A stretch of 64,000 nt of DNA from Nisaea nitritireducens. Lineage in GTDB: Bacteria; Pseudomonadota; Alphaproteobacteria; Thalassobaculales; Thalassobaculaceae. A model generated the notes under the pieces. That model was given only the letters and a program-made list of their open reading frames with translations. It searched no databases and had not been told where the DNA came from. Positions 23,976 to 32,834 of the stretch are shown in pieces. Each line of letters begins with the position of its first letter. The first letter of the stretch is position 1. The stretch lies in contig NZ_JACZFS010000033.1 of NCBI RefSeq assembly GCF_014904795.1, positions 1-64,000 on the forward strand, read 5' to 3'. The position numbers and the translations under genes are program-made.

Positions 23976-26660
23976 TCAGAACCGCTTCAGCAGGCGCTCG
24001 ATATAATCCAGCTCAAGGCTCGGTCGGGACCGGTCACCTGAACGCTCCCGCAGCTCGTCGAAAATCCGCCGGGCCCGCTGGATATCGCTTTCCGTCGGGA
24101 TCTCGACATCGTTGTTGTCGTTGAAACCATACCCGGTGCGCCGGCGGTTCAGGGGATCGCCGTCTTCGGTTTCAAAATCATCCTCTTCGGCACTCTGCGC
24201 GTTCGGGTTTTCCTGACCCTGACCATTCGCCATCTCACGCAAGGCTTCGTTCAGGGATTCTGCGCCCTGCTGCATCTGGCCAAGCGCATCGCCCTGCGGC
24301 CCAACGGCCTGCCCCGGCGCGTTCTCGCCAAGCGCCTCGGTCGCGTCGCGCATGGATTGCTCCGCATCGCCGAAGCCTTCCGGGATCTGCCCGAGACCCT
24401 CGCCAACCTTGCGCATGAACTCGCCGAGCTGCTTGCGCAGCTGTTCCTGCATTTCCGCAAGCTCCGCCGCCAGCTCCTCGGCCGTCATCTGACCGTCGCC
24501 CTGACCGGGTGACTGCCCGGGCTGCTGCTGGCCGTTCTGACCCGGTTGTTGGCCGGGACGTTGCCCCGGCTGCTGACCTGGCTGCTGCCCCCGCCGGGAC
24601 TGTTGCTGGCCTTGCTGACCCGGTTGCTGGCCACGCTGGCGCTGGTGCTGCTGGAAGGTCCGGTCCATCAGGTCGCGCTGCTGCTGTGACAGATCCTTCA
24701 GCTGACGCATCATTTCCTGCAGTGCCTGCTGCTGCGGCGACATTTGCTGCTGCTGCATGCCCATCCGCAGGTTTTCCATCATCTGCTGGAGCTGCGACAG
24801 CATCTGCCGGGCCGCGTCGCGGGCGCCGGTCTTCGCCATGTCCCGCATCTGATCCAGCATCTTCATCAGATCTTCGCGGCGCAGCATCTGGTTCGGGTCG
24901 ATCTGCTGGCGCTGCATCTGATCGCCGCGCTGGGCCTGCTTCATCATCTGCTCGGCCATCGCCTGGAGATACTCGTCGATCGCTTTCTGCATTTCCTGCA
25001 TCAGGCGTTCGATCTCCTCATCGCTGGCATCGCCGGCCAGCGCCTCCTGCAGCTTGCGCTCGATATCGCGCAGCTTGCGCATGGCGGTGGAAACCTCGCC
25101 ATCCTCAATCCGCAATGCGATGTCCCAGAGCAAACTCTGCAGCGCCTCGAGACCGTCCCCTTCCGGCGCTTTGAAATAGAGCCTGTTCGCCGCCGTTTTC
25201 AGGCCGAGAAAGACGACAATATCGTGGAAATAGCGGCCCGGCCGGGCGGCGAGCGTCAGCAGGATTTCCGAAATATCGATGCGCTCTTCCGGCTCGGTTA
25301 CCAGACGCTTGCGCTGACCGATCACGGCAATCGCCACCGGATGATTGAAGACCCGCTCCGGCAGCACCATCTCGACCGGCGCGCTTGTTCCGGCCTGATC
25401 GAGGTCGTCCGACGCCTCGAGCGTGATGCGGACCGGTTGTCCCGCCCAGGGATGCGGGGTCAGGTCGCTGAAACTGCGACCGGTGATCTCCTTCCGCTCG
25501 CCGGCAACCACCGGCATGGCGATCTCGATGGGCTTCTCATCGGTGATGCCGTCATCCCCGACGCGATGGATCAGCGCCCGGACCCGGGCCACGCCATAAT
25601 CGTCTTCCGCTTCATAACGCAGGATCAGGGCCTGCCGTTCAGAGGCGGCCGGCGGCTCCATGAAATCGACGGACGGGACAAGATCCGGCAGCACATTGAT
25701 GCGCCATTGGGCGAGCGCCTCATCGTCCTGCATCACGGCAAGCCGGGTACCGCGGGCAATGGGAGTCTGTATCTGATGGCTTTCGGGGGCGATGGTCTCG
25801 AAGCTGACCCGCTCCGACGTGCCTTGCGACATGCCTTCCGCTGTCTTGTCGGCAGTGCCCGCAAGAGCGCCGTCCTCAATGATCAGCTCGGGTGTCTCCT
25901 CGCCGCCATTGACGGTCGCCAGGAAACGGCTGCCGACCGGGATGGCAACGGTCCCCGGGTCTGACGGAACCTCCTCTGACGTCTCTTCCGTCCGGATCGA
26001 GGCCGAGCGGGAGAGCAGGATCGGGGCCATGCCCGTGTAATCCGGCGGGCTGACCCAGACATCCGCGAGCGAGGACGGCGCAGCTCCCGCGCCCCGCAGC
26101 TCAGGCGTGACCGCAGCGCGCAGGCGCTCGCCCGGGTTCTGCCAGCCCGCGACCAGCCCAATGAAGAGAATCAGTCCGACGAGGGAACGCAGGCCGAACG
26201 GGTCGAGCCGCGTCGCAACCGGCTCCGGACTGCCAACATGGACCTGGCGACGGACATCGCCCAGCCGCTTCAGATGGGCCTGCCAAAGGGCGGCTTCCGT
26301 CCTGCCGCCGCCGGCGACCGCGTCGCTCAGGGCCGAGAGAGGCCGGTGCCGCAAACCCGACCAGCTTTCCAGCCGGCGCAGGATCTGGCTTTCGTCCGGC
26401 CAGGAGAACGCGATGATTGCGCGCCGGAATGTCCAGAGGAAGAGCACGAGCACGATGGCGAGAAAACCCGCCTGCAGCCAGCCGCCACTGATCTGTCCCA
26501 GTGCCTGGGGCAGTTCGATCAGGGAAAATCCAAGGAACAGCCCAAGCAGGGCGAGCGGCCAGCGGAAGGCCGGGAAAAACCTTTCCCACGCCAGCACAAG
26601 GCCGGTCGTCCATACCTTTAAACGGTAGGAGAATGAAGCCGTCTGGGCATCGTCACGCAT
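23976..26660 (-). CDS. TIGR02302 family protein, Gln/Gly/Pro-rich
   Basis: An 894-residue membrane protein of an alphaproteobacterial family (TIGR02302, DUF4175) of unknown function. Three hydrophobic segments sit near residues 25-75 and 150. A large beta-rich region follows to about 470, then a long helical Met/Gln-rich stretch (EIERLMQEMQKAIDEYLQAM) and a low-complexity segment of repeated GQQPGQ units encoded at about 24500-24690. The C-terminus is acidic and ends IQRARRIFDELRERSGD...RLLKRF. The ATG at 26660 is preferred over one seven codons upstream. It lies next to lysA, as is usual for the family. Confidence 0.85.
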   Translation of the reverse strand: MRDDAQTASFSYRLKVWTTGLVLAWERFFPAFRWPLALLGLFLGFSLIELPQALGQISGGWLQAGFLAIVLVLFLWTFRRAIIAFSWPDESQILRRLESWSGLRHRPLSALSDAVAGGGRTEAALWQAHLKRLGDVRRQVHVGSPEPVATRLDPFGLRSLVGLILFIGLVAGWQNPGERLRAAVTPELRGAGAAPSSLADVWVSPPDYTGMAPILLSRSASIRTEETSEEVPSDPGTVAIPVGSRFLATVNGGEETPELIIEDGALAGTADKTAEGMSQGTSERVSFETIAPESHQIQTPIARGTRLAVMQDDEALAQWRINVLPDLVPSVDFMEPPAASERQALILRYEAEDDYGVARVRALIHRVGDDGITDEKPIEIAMPVVAGERKEITGRSFSDLTPHPWAGQPVRITLEASDDLDQAGTSAPVEMVLPERVFNHPVAIAVIGQRKRLVTEPEERIDISEILLTLAARPGRYFHDIVVFLGLKTAANRLYFKAPEGDGLEALQSLLWDIALRIEDGEVSTAMRKLRDIERKLQEALAGDASDEEIERLMQEMQKAIDEYLQAMAEQMMKQAQRGDQMQRQQIDPNQMLRREDLMKMLDQMRDMAKTGARDAARQMLSQLQQMMENLRMGMQQQQMSPQQQALQEMMRQLKDLSQQQRDLMDRTFQQHQRQRGQQPGQQGQQQSRRGQQPGQQPGQRPGQQPGQNGQQQPGQSPGQGDGQMTAEELAAELAEMQEQLRKQLGEFMRKVGEGLGQIPEGFGDAEQSMRDATEALGENAPGQAVGPQGDALGQMQQGAESLNEALREMANGQGQENPNAQSAEEDDFETEDGDPLNRRRTGYGFNDNNDVEIPTESDIQRARRIFDELRERSGDRSRPSLELDYIERLLKRF

Positions 26661-26826
26661 GCAAAGACCCATCCCCGGCATAGCGCCGTGTCATCAGGGA
26701 CGGATCCCGACCGCCTCCCCCGCTGGCTTAACCACCCGCGGCGGCACGGGAACCTGTCGATAAGACATACTCTCCCGGAGACGATTGCCCGGTCAAGCCT
26801 GCGACAGGTCAGCTAGCCCGGCCGGA

Positions 26827-28074
26827 CTATTCTTCAAGAGCCAGCATTTCATCGAGCGTCTGACGCCGGCGGACAACTTTGTAGCTATCGCCATCGACCA
26901 GAACTTCCGGCACGAGCGGCCGTGAGTTGTAGTTTGAGCTCATGACCGCACCGTAAGCACCCGCGGATTTCAACACGATAAGGTCCCCGTCACTGATCTT
27001 GCCGAGACGACGGCCACGGGCCAGATAATCCCCGCTTTCGCAGATCGGACCGACGATATCGGCCAGACTGTCTTCCTCACCAGCAACCGTTTCGGAGACG
27101 GTGACAATGTCGTGATGTGCCTCATAGAGGGTCGGGCGGATGAGATCGTTCATGGCGCCGTCGACAATCACGAAGCGCCGGGCACCGCCCTGCTTCACGA
27201 ACATCACCCGGGTCATGAAATAACCCTCATTGCCGACCAGATAGCGGCCCGGCTCGACCGAGAGCCGGCAATCGAGATCGCCGACCGTGTCCTTCACGAT
27301 CTCCGCATATTCGGCGAGATCCGGTGGCGTGGTGCCGTCATAGGAAATGCCGATACCGCCACCGAGATCGAGGTGATCGACCTTGTAGCCCTGCTGGCGA
27401 AGATTGAGCGTCATGCCCCGCAGCCGGTCATAGGCCGCGCGGTAAGGCGTGACGTCCATCAGCTGGGAGCCGATATGGACCGACATGCTGTTGAGGCTGA
27501 TATTCTCAAGCTCGGCCGCGAGCGCGAACATGTCCGGCGCCCGTTCGATATCGATACCGAACTTGTTTTCCTTGCGGCCGGTCGTGATCTTCGCGTGGGT
27601 CTTGGCATCGACATCCGGATTGACCCGGATCGCCGCCGGCGCGACCACGCCCTTGGAGGCGGCAACCTGGTTGAGAAGCCGGAGCTCGTTTTCCGATTCG
27701 ACGTTGAACTGATGAATGCCGGCATCCAGAGCCGCCGCCATCTCGTCCGCCGTCTTGCCGACGCCGGCGAAAACGATCTTGTCCGCCGCGACACCGGCCC
27801 GCAGGCTGCGCTGCATCTCGCCGCCGGACACCACATCCATGCCCGCGCCCAATTCGCCGAACAGCCGGATCACGGCAAGGTTCGAATTGGCTTTCAGAGC
27901 GTAGTAGATCGAGACCGGAAGACCGGCGAGCGCCTTCTCCAACGCACGATACCGCCCGATCATTCCGGCCTTGGAATAAACGTAGACGGGGCTGCCCACT
28001 TCGTCGGCGATACGCGCGAACGGAACCTGCTCAACAGTCAGGGCGCCGTCCACATAGGAGACTTGCTCACTCAT
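26827..28074 (-). CDS. lysA: Diaminopimelate decarboxylase
   Basis: A 415-residue PLP enzyme that decarboxylates meso-diaminopimelate to L-lysine, the last lysine step. The PLP Lys is in YYALKANSNLAV. The GGGIGISY phosphate-binding turn and the catalytic GPICESGDYLARG are intact, and the C-terminus LVPEVLVDGDSYKVVRRR is typical. The start follows a weak purine stretch. It is the third gene of argH-lptM-lysA, a conserved alphaproteobacterial order, with 42 bases before it. Confidence 0.95.
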   Translation of the reverse strand: MSEQVSYVDGALTVEQVPFARIADEVGSPVYVYSKAGMIGRYRALEKALAGLPVSIYYALKANSNLAVIRLFGELGAGMDVVSGGEMQRSLRAGVAADKIVFAGVGKTADEMAAALDAGIHQFNVESENELRLLNQVAASKGVVAPAAIRVNPDVDAKTHAKITTGRKENKFGIDIERAPDMFALAAELENISLNSMSVHIGSQLMDVTPYRAAYDRLRGMTLNLRQQGYKVDHLDLGGGIGISYDGTTPPDLAEYAEIVKDTVGDLDCRLSVEPGRYLVGNEGYFMTRVMFVKQGGARRFVIVDGAMNDLIRPTLYEAHHDIVTVSETVAGEEDSLADIVGPICESGDYLARGRRLGKISDGDLIVLKSAGAYGAVMSSNYNSRPLVPEVLVDGDSYKVVRRRQTLDEMLALEE

Positions 28075-28116
28075 TTCATCAAACTTTCGGTCGGGTAACG
28101 TCTTCTGGCTAACGCG

Positions 28117-28263
28117 TTATTGCGTCGGATAGGTGCGCGGGAAATCGGAGGATTGTCCGGAGGGCGGTTTGAGACTGCCCTTCTTGCCGCATGCGGCCTG
28201 GCTGAGGGCCAGACCGGCGAACAGGACTGCAAGCAGTCCAAGCCGGGTCATCCGTTTCAACAT
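28117..28263 (-). CDS. lptM: LptM-like (YifL) small lipoprotein
   Basis: A 48-residue lipoprotein between argH and lysA. It has a basic hydrophobic signal peptide and then Cys25 followed by GKKGSLKPP, the family pattern CGxKGxLxxP. In E. coli LptM helps LptD fold in the outer membrane. The residue at -3 from Cys is Gln (SQAAC) rather than Leu/Val/Ile, so the lipobox is atypical. The ATG at 28263 follows gggggagaggtgcg. An upstream in-frame ATG would overlap argH and bury the signal peptide. Confidence 0.85.
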   Translation of the reverse strand: MLKRMTRLGLLAVLFAGLALSQAACGKKGSLKPPSGQSSDFPRTYPTQ

Positions 28264-28300
28264 CGCACCTCTCCCCCGTTCTTGCGTCAACATTCGCGCG

Positions 28301-29716
28301 TCAGCCGAGGAACCGGTCGCGGGCACGGGCGACCTGTTCGCGCACATTGTCCGGAGCGGTTCCTCCGTAGCTGGTCCGGCTCGATACCGAAGCATCGACC
28401 GTCAGCACGTCGAACACACCGTCGGTGATGCCCGGCTCAACCGCCTGCATTTCCGCCAGGCTGAGATCCTCTATACCGCAGCCCTTGTCCTCCGCCAGCT
28501 TCACAATGGTGCCAGTGACATGGTGCGCCCGGCGGAACGGCATGCCCGCCGCCCGGACCAGCCAGTCGGCCAGATCGGTTGCGGTCGGGAAACCATCCTT
28601 CAGGGAAGCCCGCATCGGCTCGGGATTGGCCTTCATGTCGCGGATCATGCCCGCGGTCGCGGCGATGCAGAGACCGAGAGAGTCGACGGCGTCGAACACC
28701 GGCTCCTTGTCTTCCTGCATGTCCTTGCCATAGGCCAGCGGCAGGCCCTTCATGACAATCAGCAGCGCATTGAGATCGCCGATGATCCGGCCGGACTTCG
28801 CCCGCACCAGCTCGGCCGCGTCCGGGTTCCGCTTCTGCGGCATGATCGAGCTGCCGGTGGTGAAGGCGTCGGACAGCGTGATGTAATTGAACTGCGCGCT
28901 GGTCCAGATCACGATCTCTTCGGCCAGACGCGAGAAATGCGTGGCGCAGATCGACATGGCGGAGAGGAACTCGAGCGCGAAGTCCCGGTCGGACACCGCA
29001 TCGAGCGAGTTCGCCGCCGGACGCGCGAAGCCAAGCGCTTCCGCCGTCTTGTGCCGGTCGATCGGGAAGGACGTGCCGGCCAGCGCCGCGGCGCCCAGCG
29101 GACATTCGTTCATCCGCTCCCGGCAATCCCTGAAACGCCCAAGATCCCGGCCGAACATCTCGACATAAGCCAGCAGATGGTGGCCGAAGGTAACCGGCTG
29201 GGCCGTCTGCAAGTGCGTGAAGCCCGGCATCACGACATCGGCATTGCGCTCGGCCTGGTCGACCAACGCCTGGATCAGCCCGGTCAGGCTTTCATCGACG
29301 GAGTCGAGCGCACCACGCACCCAGAGCTTGAAATCGGTCGCCACCTGATCGTTTCGGGAGCGTGCCGTGTGCAAGCGTCCCGCCGCATCGCCAATCAGCT
29401 CGGCCAGCCGATTCTCCACATTCATGTGGATGTCTTCCAGCGCGCGCGAGAATTTGAAGCTGCCGTCACGGATCTCCGCGTCGATTTGCTCTAGACCCAG
29501 ACGGATTGCCTTACCATCTTCTGCGGTGAGCACCCCTTGGGCCACGAGCATTTCCGCATGGGCGATCGAGCCCTGGATGTCCTGGGCCGAGAAGCGCTTG
29601 TCGAAGCCGATTGATGCGTTGATCTCTTCCATGATCGCCGCGGGTCCGGATGCGAAGCGTCCGCCCCAGATCGTGCTGGCGCCGTCGTTCTTGGGGTCGT
29701 TGTGCCGTTTGTTCAT
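28301..29716 (-). CDS. argH: Argininosuccinate lyase
   Basis: A 471-residue cytosolic enzyme that splits argininosuccinate into arginine and fumarate. The fumarase/aspartase signature [18 protein letters not shown] is exact, and the N-terminal TIWGGRF and [18 protein letters not shown] (residues that hold the substrate) are intact. Full length. It is divergent from tlpA with only 16 bases between the two start codons, so the promoters must overlap the opposite genes. It leads the argH-lptM-lysA group. Confidence 0.95.
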   Translation of the reverse strand: MNKRHNDPKNDGASTIWGGRFASGPAAIMEEINASIGFDKRFSAQDIQGSIAHAEMLVAQGVLTAEDGKAIRLGLEQIDAEIRDGSFKFSRALEDIHMNVENRLAELIGDAAGRLHTARSRNDQVATDFKLWVRGALDSVDESLTGLIQALVDQAERNADVVMPGFTHLQTAQPVTFGHHLLAYVEMFGRDLGRFRDCRERMNECPLGAAALAGTSFPIDRHKTAEALGFARPAANSLDAVSDRDFALEFLSAMSICATHFSRLAEEIVIWTSAQFNYITLSDAFTTGSSIMPQKRNPDAAELVRAKSGRIIGDLNALLIVMKGLPLAYGKDMQEDKEPVFDAVDSLGLCIAATAGMIRDMKANPEPMRASLKDGFPTATDLADWLVRAAGMPFRRAHHVTGTIVKLAEDKGCGIEDLSLAEMQAVEPGITDGVFDVLTVDASVSSRTSYGGTAPDNVREQVARARDRFLG

Positions 29717-29732
29717 TTAGGGAGTTGCCCCG

Positions 29733-30311
29733 GTGTCTTGGATTTCATCAGTAGCGGTCAGGAAAACGGTATTCGCCGGTCTCGCCGCAGCTTTCCTGGC
29801 TGCGATTGCCGGTTCCGCCGAAGCCGAGCCCCCGCTGGTGGGCGACATGGTCAAGTTCGTACCCAGCGCCGGGGACCGGACCGCGCCGGACACCCCCTTC
29901 ATAAGCGCCACGGGCGAACCCATCAAGCTGGACTCGTATCACGGGAAGACCGTTCTGCTGAATTTCTGGGCCACCTGGTGCGCGCCCTGCGTCAAGGAGC
30001 TGCCAAGTCTGGATCGATTGAGCGCCGAACTCGGGGCTGAACTCGGAAGCGACAGGTTCGAAGTGCTGCTGGTTTCGATCGACCGCGGCGGCGCCCGTGT
30101 TTTCGAGCCATTCCTGGAAAAACTCGGGATCCGGAACCTGGCATCCGCCGCCGACCAGAAAGCCGCCCTGTTGCGGGCCTTCAAGGCGCCCGGCCTGCCG
30201 ACCACCTTCCTGATCGCCCCCGACGGCGCGATCAAGGGCCGTCTGGTCGGGGATGCAGAATGGGATTCCGCAGCTGCGAAAGATCTGATTAACTATTATG
30301 CTTCAAACTGA
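29733..30311 (+). CDS. tlpA: TlpA-family thiol:disulfide reductase
   Basis: A 192-residue periplasmic thioredoxin-like protein. A signal or anchor helix (VFAGLAAAFLAAIAGSAEA) is followed by the TlpA/ResA core with FWATWCAPCVKELPSL (CxPC active site) and the cis-Pro loop PGLPTTFLI. TlpA reduces apo-proteins of the cytochrome oxidase copper site (ScoI, CoxB) in Bradyrhizobium. Start is GTG at 29733 after ggagttgcccc; no later Met would keep the signal sequence. Divergence from argH is shared by many alphaproteobacteria. Confidence 0.88.
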   Translation: MSWISSVAVRKTVFAGLAAAFLAAIAGSAEAEPPLVGDMVKFVPSAGDRTAPDTPFISATGEPIKLDSYHGKTVLLNFWATWCAPCVKELPSLDRLSAELGAELGSDRFEVLLVSIDRGGARVFEPFLEKLGIRNLASAADQKAALLRAFKAPGLPTTFLIAPDGAIKGRLVGDAEWDSAAAKDLINYYASN

Positions 30312-30363
30312 TAGTCGGTATAGATAGTTTCCTTACTCACCGCCTGACCGAGACCGGAAGACG

Positions 30364-31398
30364 ATGACGCAGATCACCCGCCCGTACTTCATCCTGATTG
30401 TCATGATCCAGGCTGCGGTACTTGCGGGAAGCGGAACCATCGGCAGCAGGCCCGCCACCGCCCAAAATCAGATGATTTTCTTCCAGATTGCCACCGGCGG
30501 TGTGGACGGGACCTATTATCCGCTCGGTACGACAATCGCGAATGCCATCTCCCGGCCGCCGGGCTCCCCGCCTTGCGAGGAGGACGAGGAGTGCGGTGTG
30601 AAGGACCTCGTGGCCGCCGCCCAGAGTTCCAGCGGTTCGGTCGATAATGTGAATGCTGTGGAAACCGGCCTCGTCAACTCCGCCTTCGCCCAGGCCGATA
30701 TCGTCTATGCCGCTTATTCCGGTACCGGACCGTTCGCCGGGCAGCAACCGATGACCCAGTTGCGCGGCCTGGCGCATCTCTACCCCGAGGTTCTGCATGT
30801 GCTCGCTCGCAAGGCTGCGAAGATCACCGGCGTGAAGGATCTGGTCGGCAAAAGGGTTTCAATCGACGAGCCCGGGTCGGGGCTTCTCGTTATGGCGCGG
30901 GATATTTTCGCAGCGTACGGCATCGACGAGAACGAGATGATCGCGTCCTACCTGAAGCCGGGACCGGCAGTAGACATGCTAGCCCGGGACGAGCTGGACG
31001 CCTTGTTCCAGATATCGGGCATGCCAAGCCATCTGGTCGCCACCACGGCGGAAAACCAAGATGTCGATCTCCTGACCCTGAACGGTCCTCCGGTTGGAAA
31101 ACTGCTCGACACGCACCGGTTCCTGACCCGCTACACCATTCCGGCAGGCACCTATCAGGGTGTGGAGGAAGTGGAAACACTTTCCGTCGGCAGTCAGTGG
31201 ATCGTCTCGGAGAAACTGCCCGAGCAGCTGGTGTACGATATCTGCCGCGCGCTCTGGAACTCGAACACGCGGAAGATTCTGGACGACGGCCATCCCCAAG
31301 GCCGCAACGTCAAGCTCGAATCTGCACTCGACGGCATCGCTATCCCGCTGCACAGCGGGGCAGAGCGCTGTTATCGCGATCTCGGTGTCTTACAGTAA
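30364..31398 (+). CDS. TAXI-family TRAP transporter solute-binding protein
   Basis: A 344-residue periplasmic binding protein with a signal peptide (about 1-33, ending PATAQ). Family features are FFQIATGGVDGTYYPLGTTIANAIS, LVGKRVSIDEPGSGLLVMARDI and PAGTYQGVEEVETLSVGSQWIVS. TAXI proteins deliver small carboxylates such as glutamate to fused TRAP membrane proteins. No TRAP membrane gene is adjacent, so this is an orphan binding protein whose permease is elsewhere. An insert with two Cys (CEEDEEC) near residue 76 could form a disulfide. Confidence 0.87.
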   Translation: MTQITRPYFILIVMIQAAVLAGSGTIGSRPATAQNQMIFFQIATGGVDGTYYPLGTTIANAISRPPGSPPCEEDEECGVKDLVAAAQSSSGSVDNVNAVETGLVNSAFAQADIVYAAYSGTGPFAGQQPMTQLRGLAHLYPEVLHVLARKAAKITGVKDLVGKRVSIDEPGSGLLVMARDIFAAYGIDENEMIASYLKPGPAVDMLARDELDALFQISGMPSHLVATTAENQDVDLLTLNGPPVGKLLDTHRFLTRYTIPAGTYQGVEEVETLSVGSQWIVSEKLPEQLVYDICRALWNSNTRKILDDGHPQGRNVKLESALDGIAIPLHSGAERCYRDLGVLQ

Positions 31399-31488
31399 CA
31401 GGAGAGGCACGGAGAAACCGGTACCGTGACTGGGTCACGACAAACCGGCCGCCAGGTCCCCCGAAAACAGCGCGTCTAGCCTGCTCTG

Positions 31489-31716
31489 TCAGTGCACCGA
31501 GAACGTGTGGGCTTCGTTAATTGCGCGCCCTTTTATGCGTTTGCGAGTATAGGGGTCGAGACTGTCAAAGCGCTGTTGCGCAAAGATAAGGTCGATCGCT
31601 CTTCCCGAATTCAGGGCAGCACTAAGCGCGTCCGCGACATGACTTTCGCGTCCGGTAACATCCGCCACAGATATCTGGAGAAGCCGCAATGCCTTTTCGG
31701 CAACCGATACGGTCAT
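31489..31716 (-). CDS. Small hypothetical protein with its own promoter
   Basis: A 75-residue soluble, mostly helical protein of unrecognised family (VAEKALRLLQISVADVTGRE, then RFDSLDPYTRKRIKGRAINE). Support for it being real: a good ribosome site (gaaggaaggatt) 6 bases before the ATG, and about 60 bases further upstream a near-consensus promoter with a perfect palindrome in its spacer. No signal peptide or membrane segment. The size and the presumed operator suggest a small regulator, toxin-like or stress protein, but no motif supports any of these. Confidence 0.6.
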   Translation of the reverse strand: MTVSVAEKALRLLQISVADVTGRESHVADALSAALNSGRAIDLIFAQQRFDSLDPYTRKRIKGRAINEAHTFSVH

Positions 31717-31773
31717 AGTCCAATCCTTCCTTCTAAAGGATATTTATTCCCCACCGTTTTGGTAGGTCCGTGA

Positions 31774-31802
31774 GTTATAGATAAAATTTTATCGAATTAC
31801 AA
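31774..31802 (-). promoter_or_regulatory. Promoter with spacer palindrome for the small gene at 31489
   Basis: On the minus strand TTGTAA (31797-31802), a 17-base spacer and TATAAC (31774-31779) make a near-consensus sigma-70 promoter. The spacer contains the perfect 14-bp palindrome GATAAAATTTTATC (31780-31793), ideally placed for a repressor. The start codon is 58 bases downstream. Confidence 0.65.
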
Positions 31803-31835
31803 GGAAATTTCTGCCTATCCGGCAATATGTGCCGG

Positions 31836-31855
31836 GCTGAGCCGCGCGGCTCAGC
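31836..31855 (-). terminator. Hairpin overlapping the 3-hydroxyacyl-CoA dehydrogenase stop codon
   Basis: A perfect 20-bp palindrome (GCTGAGCCGC and its mirror) spans the TGA of the gene ending at 31851. It has no loop beyond the palindrome centre and only a weak T-containing stretch later, so termination is possible but not certain. Confidence 0.4.
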
Positions 31856-32726
31856 GGGTCGGCACCGGCTCATCGCCGGAATAGTCATAGAAACCGCGGC
31901 CCGTCTTGCGACCGAGCCACCCTGCTTCAACATACTTCACCAGCAGCGGGCACGGCCGGTACTTGCTATCCGCCAGCCCGTCATAGAGCACATGCATCAC
32001 GGCAAGGCAGGTATCGAGGCCGATAAAGTCAGCGAGCTGCAGCGGTCCCATCGGGTGATTGGCGCCGAGCTTGAGCGCCGTGTCGATGGAATGCACCGAG
32101 CCCACGCCTTCGTAGAGCGTGTAGATCGCTTCGTTGATCATCGGCATCAGAATGCGGTTCACGATGAAGGCCGGGAAGTCTTCCGCGACCGACACTGTCT
32201 TGCCCAGCGCCAGGGCCAATGCCTGAACAGCCTCGAACGTGTCCTGCTCTGTGGCAATGCCGCGGATCAGCTCGACAAGCTGCATCACCGGCACCGGATT
32301 CATGAAATGCATGCCGATGAACCGGCCCGGCCGGTCCGTGACGGCGGCAAGGCGGGTAATCGAGATCGAGGACGTGTTGGTGGCGATGATCGCATCGGCC
32401 GAGAGATGCGGCACCAGCGTCTTCAGGATCTCGCGCTTGATCGACTCATCCTCGGTCGCCGCTTCGACGACGAGATCGCAATCACTGAAAACCGCGTAAT
32501 CTGTACTAGTGGAAATCCTGGCAAGAGCCGCGCCCACGTCGGTATCCCCGACCTTGCCGCGCGCCGCCTGGCGGTGCATGTCCCGCTCGATCTTTTCCAT
32601 GGCTTCGGCAAGCTGGGATTCTTCAAGATCAAGCAGACGGACATCGAAGCCCGAAAGCGCACAGACATGGGCAATGCCGCCGCCCATCTGTCCAGCTCCG
32701 ATCACACCGATCGTGCGCAGGTCCAT
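31851..32726 (-). CDS. 3-hydroxybutyryl-CoA dehydrogenase
   Basis: A 291-residue NAD-dependent 3-hydroxyacyl-CoA dehydrogenase (Hbd/PaaH type). The Rossmann motif is IGVIGAGQMGGGIAHV. The catalytic His is in FIGMHFMNPVPVMQLVELI, and the C-terminal dimerisation region (LADFIGLDTCLAVMHVL) ends in GRKTGRGFYDYSG. The ATG at 32726 follows gggagaaggaat. It sits downstream of etfB-etfA on the same strand with a 108-base gap, linking NAD- and flavin-dependent steps of fatty-acid or butyryl-CoA oxidation. Confidence 0.92.
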   Translation of the reverse strand: MDLRTIGVIGAGQMGGGIAHVCALSGFDVRLLDLEESQLAEAMEKIERDMHRQAARGKVGDTDVGAALARISTSTDYAVFSDCDLVVEAATEDESIKREILKTLVPHLSADAIIATNTSSISITRLAAVTDRPGRFIGMHFMNPVPVMQLVELIRGIATEQDTFEAVQALALALGKTVSVAEDFPAFIVNRILMPMINEAIYTLYEGVGSVHSIDTALKLGANHPMGPLQLADFIGLDTCLAVMHVLYDGLADSKYRPCPLLVKYVEAGWLGRKTGRGFYDYSGDEPVPTR

Positions 32727-32834
32727 ATTCCTTCTCCCCGGTCTTTCCGGGCGGCCCCTACAGGGCCGTCCAGTGACGGGCAGCATGGGACGCCCGTCAC
32801 CGGTTGGCTGTCAAGTTTTAGTGGCCGACTGGCG

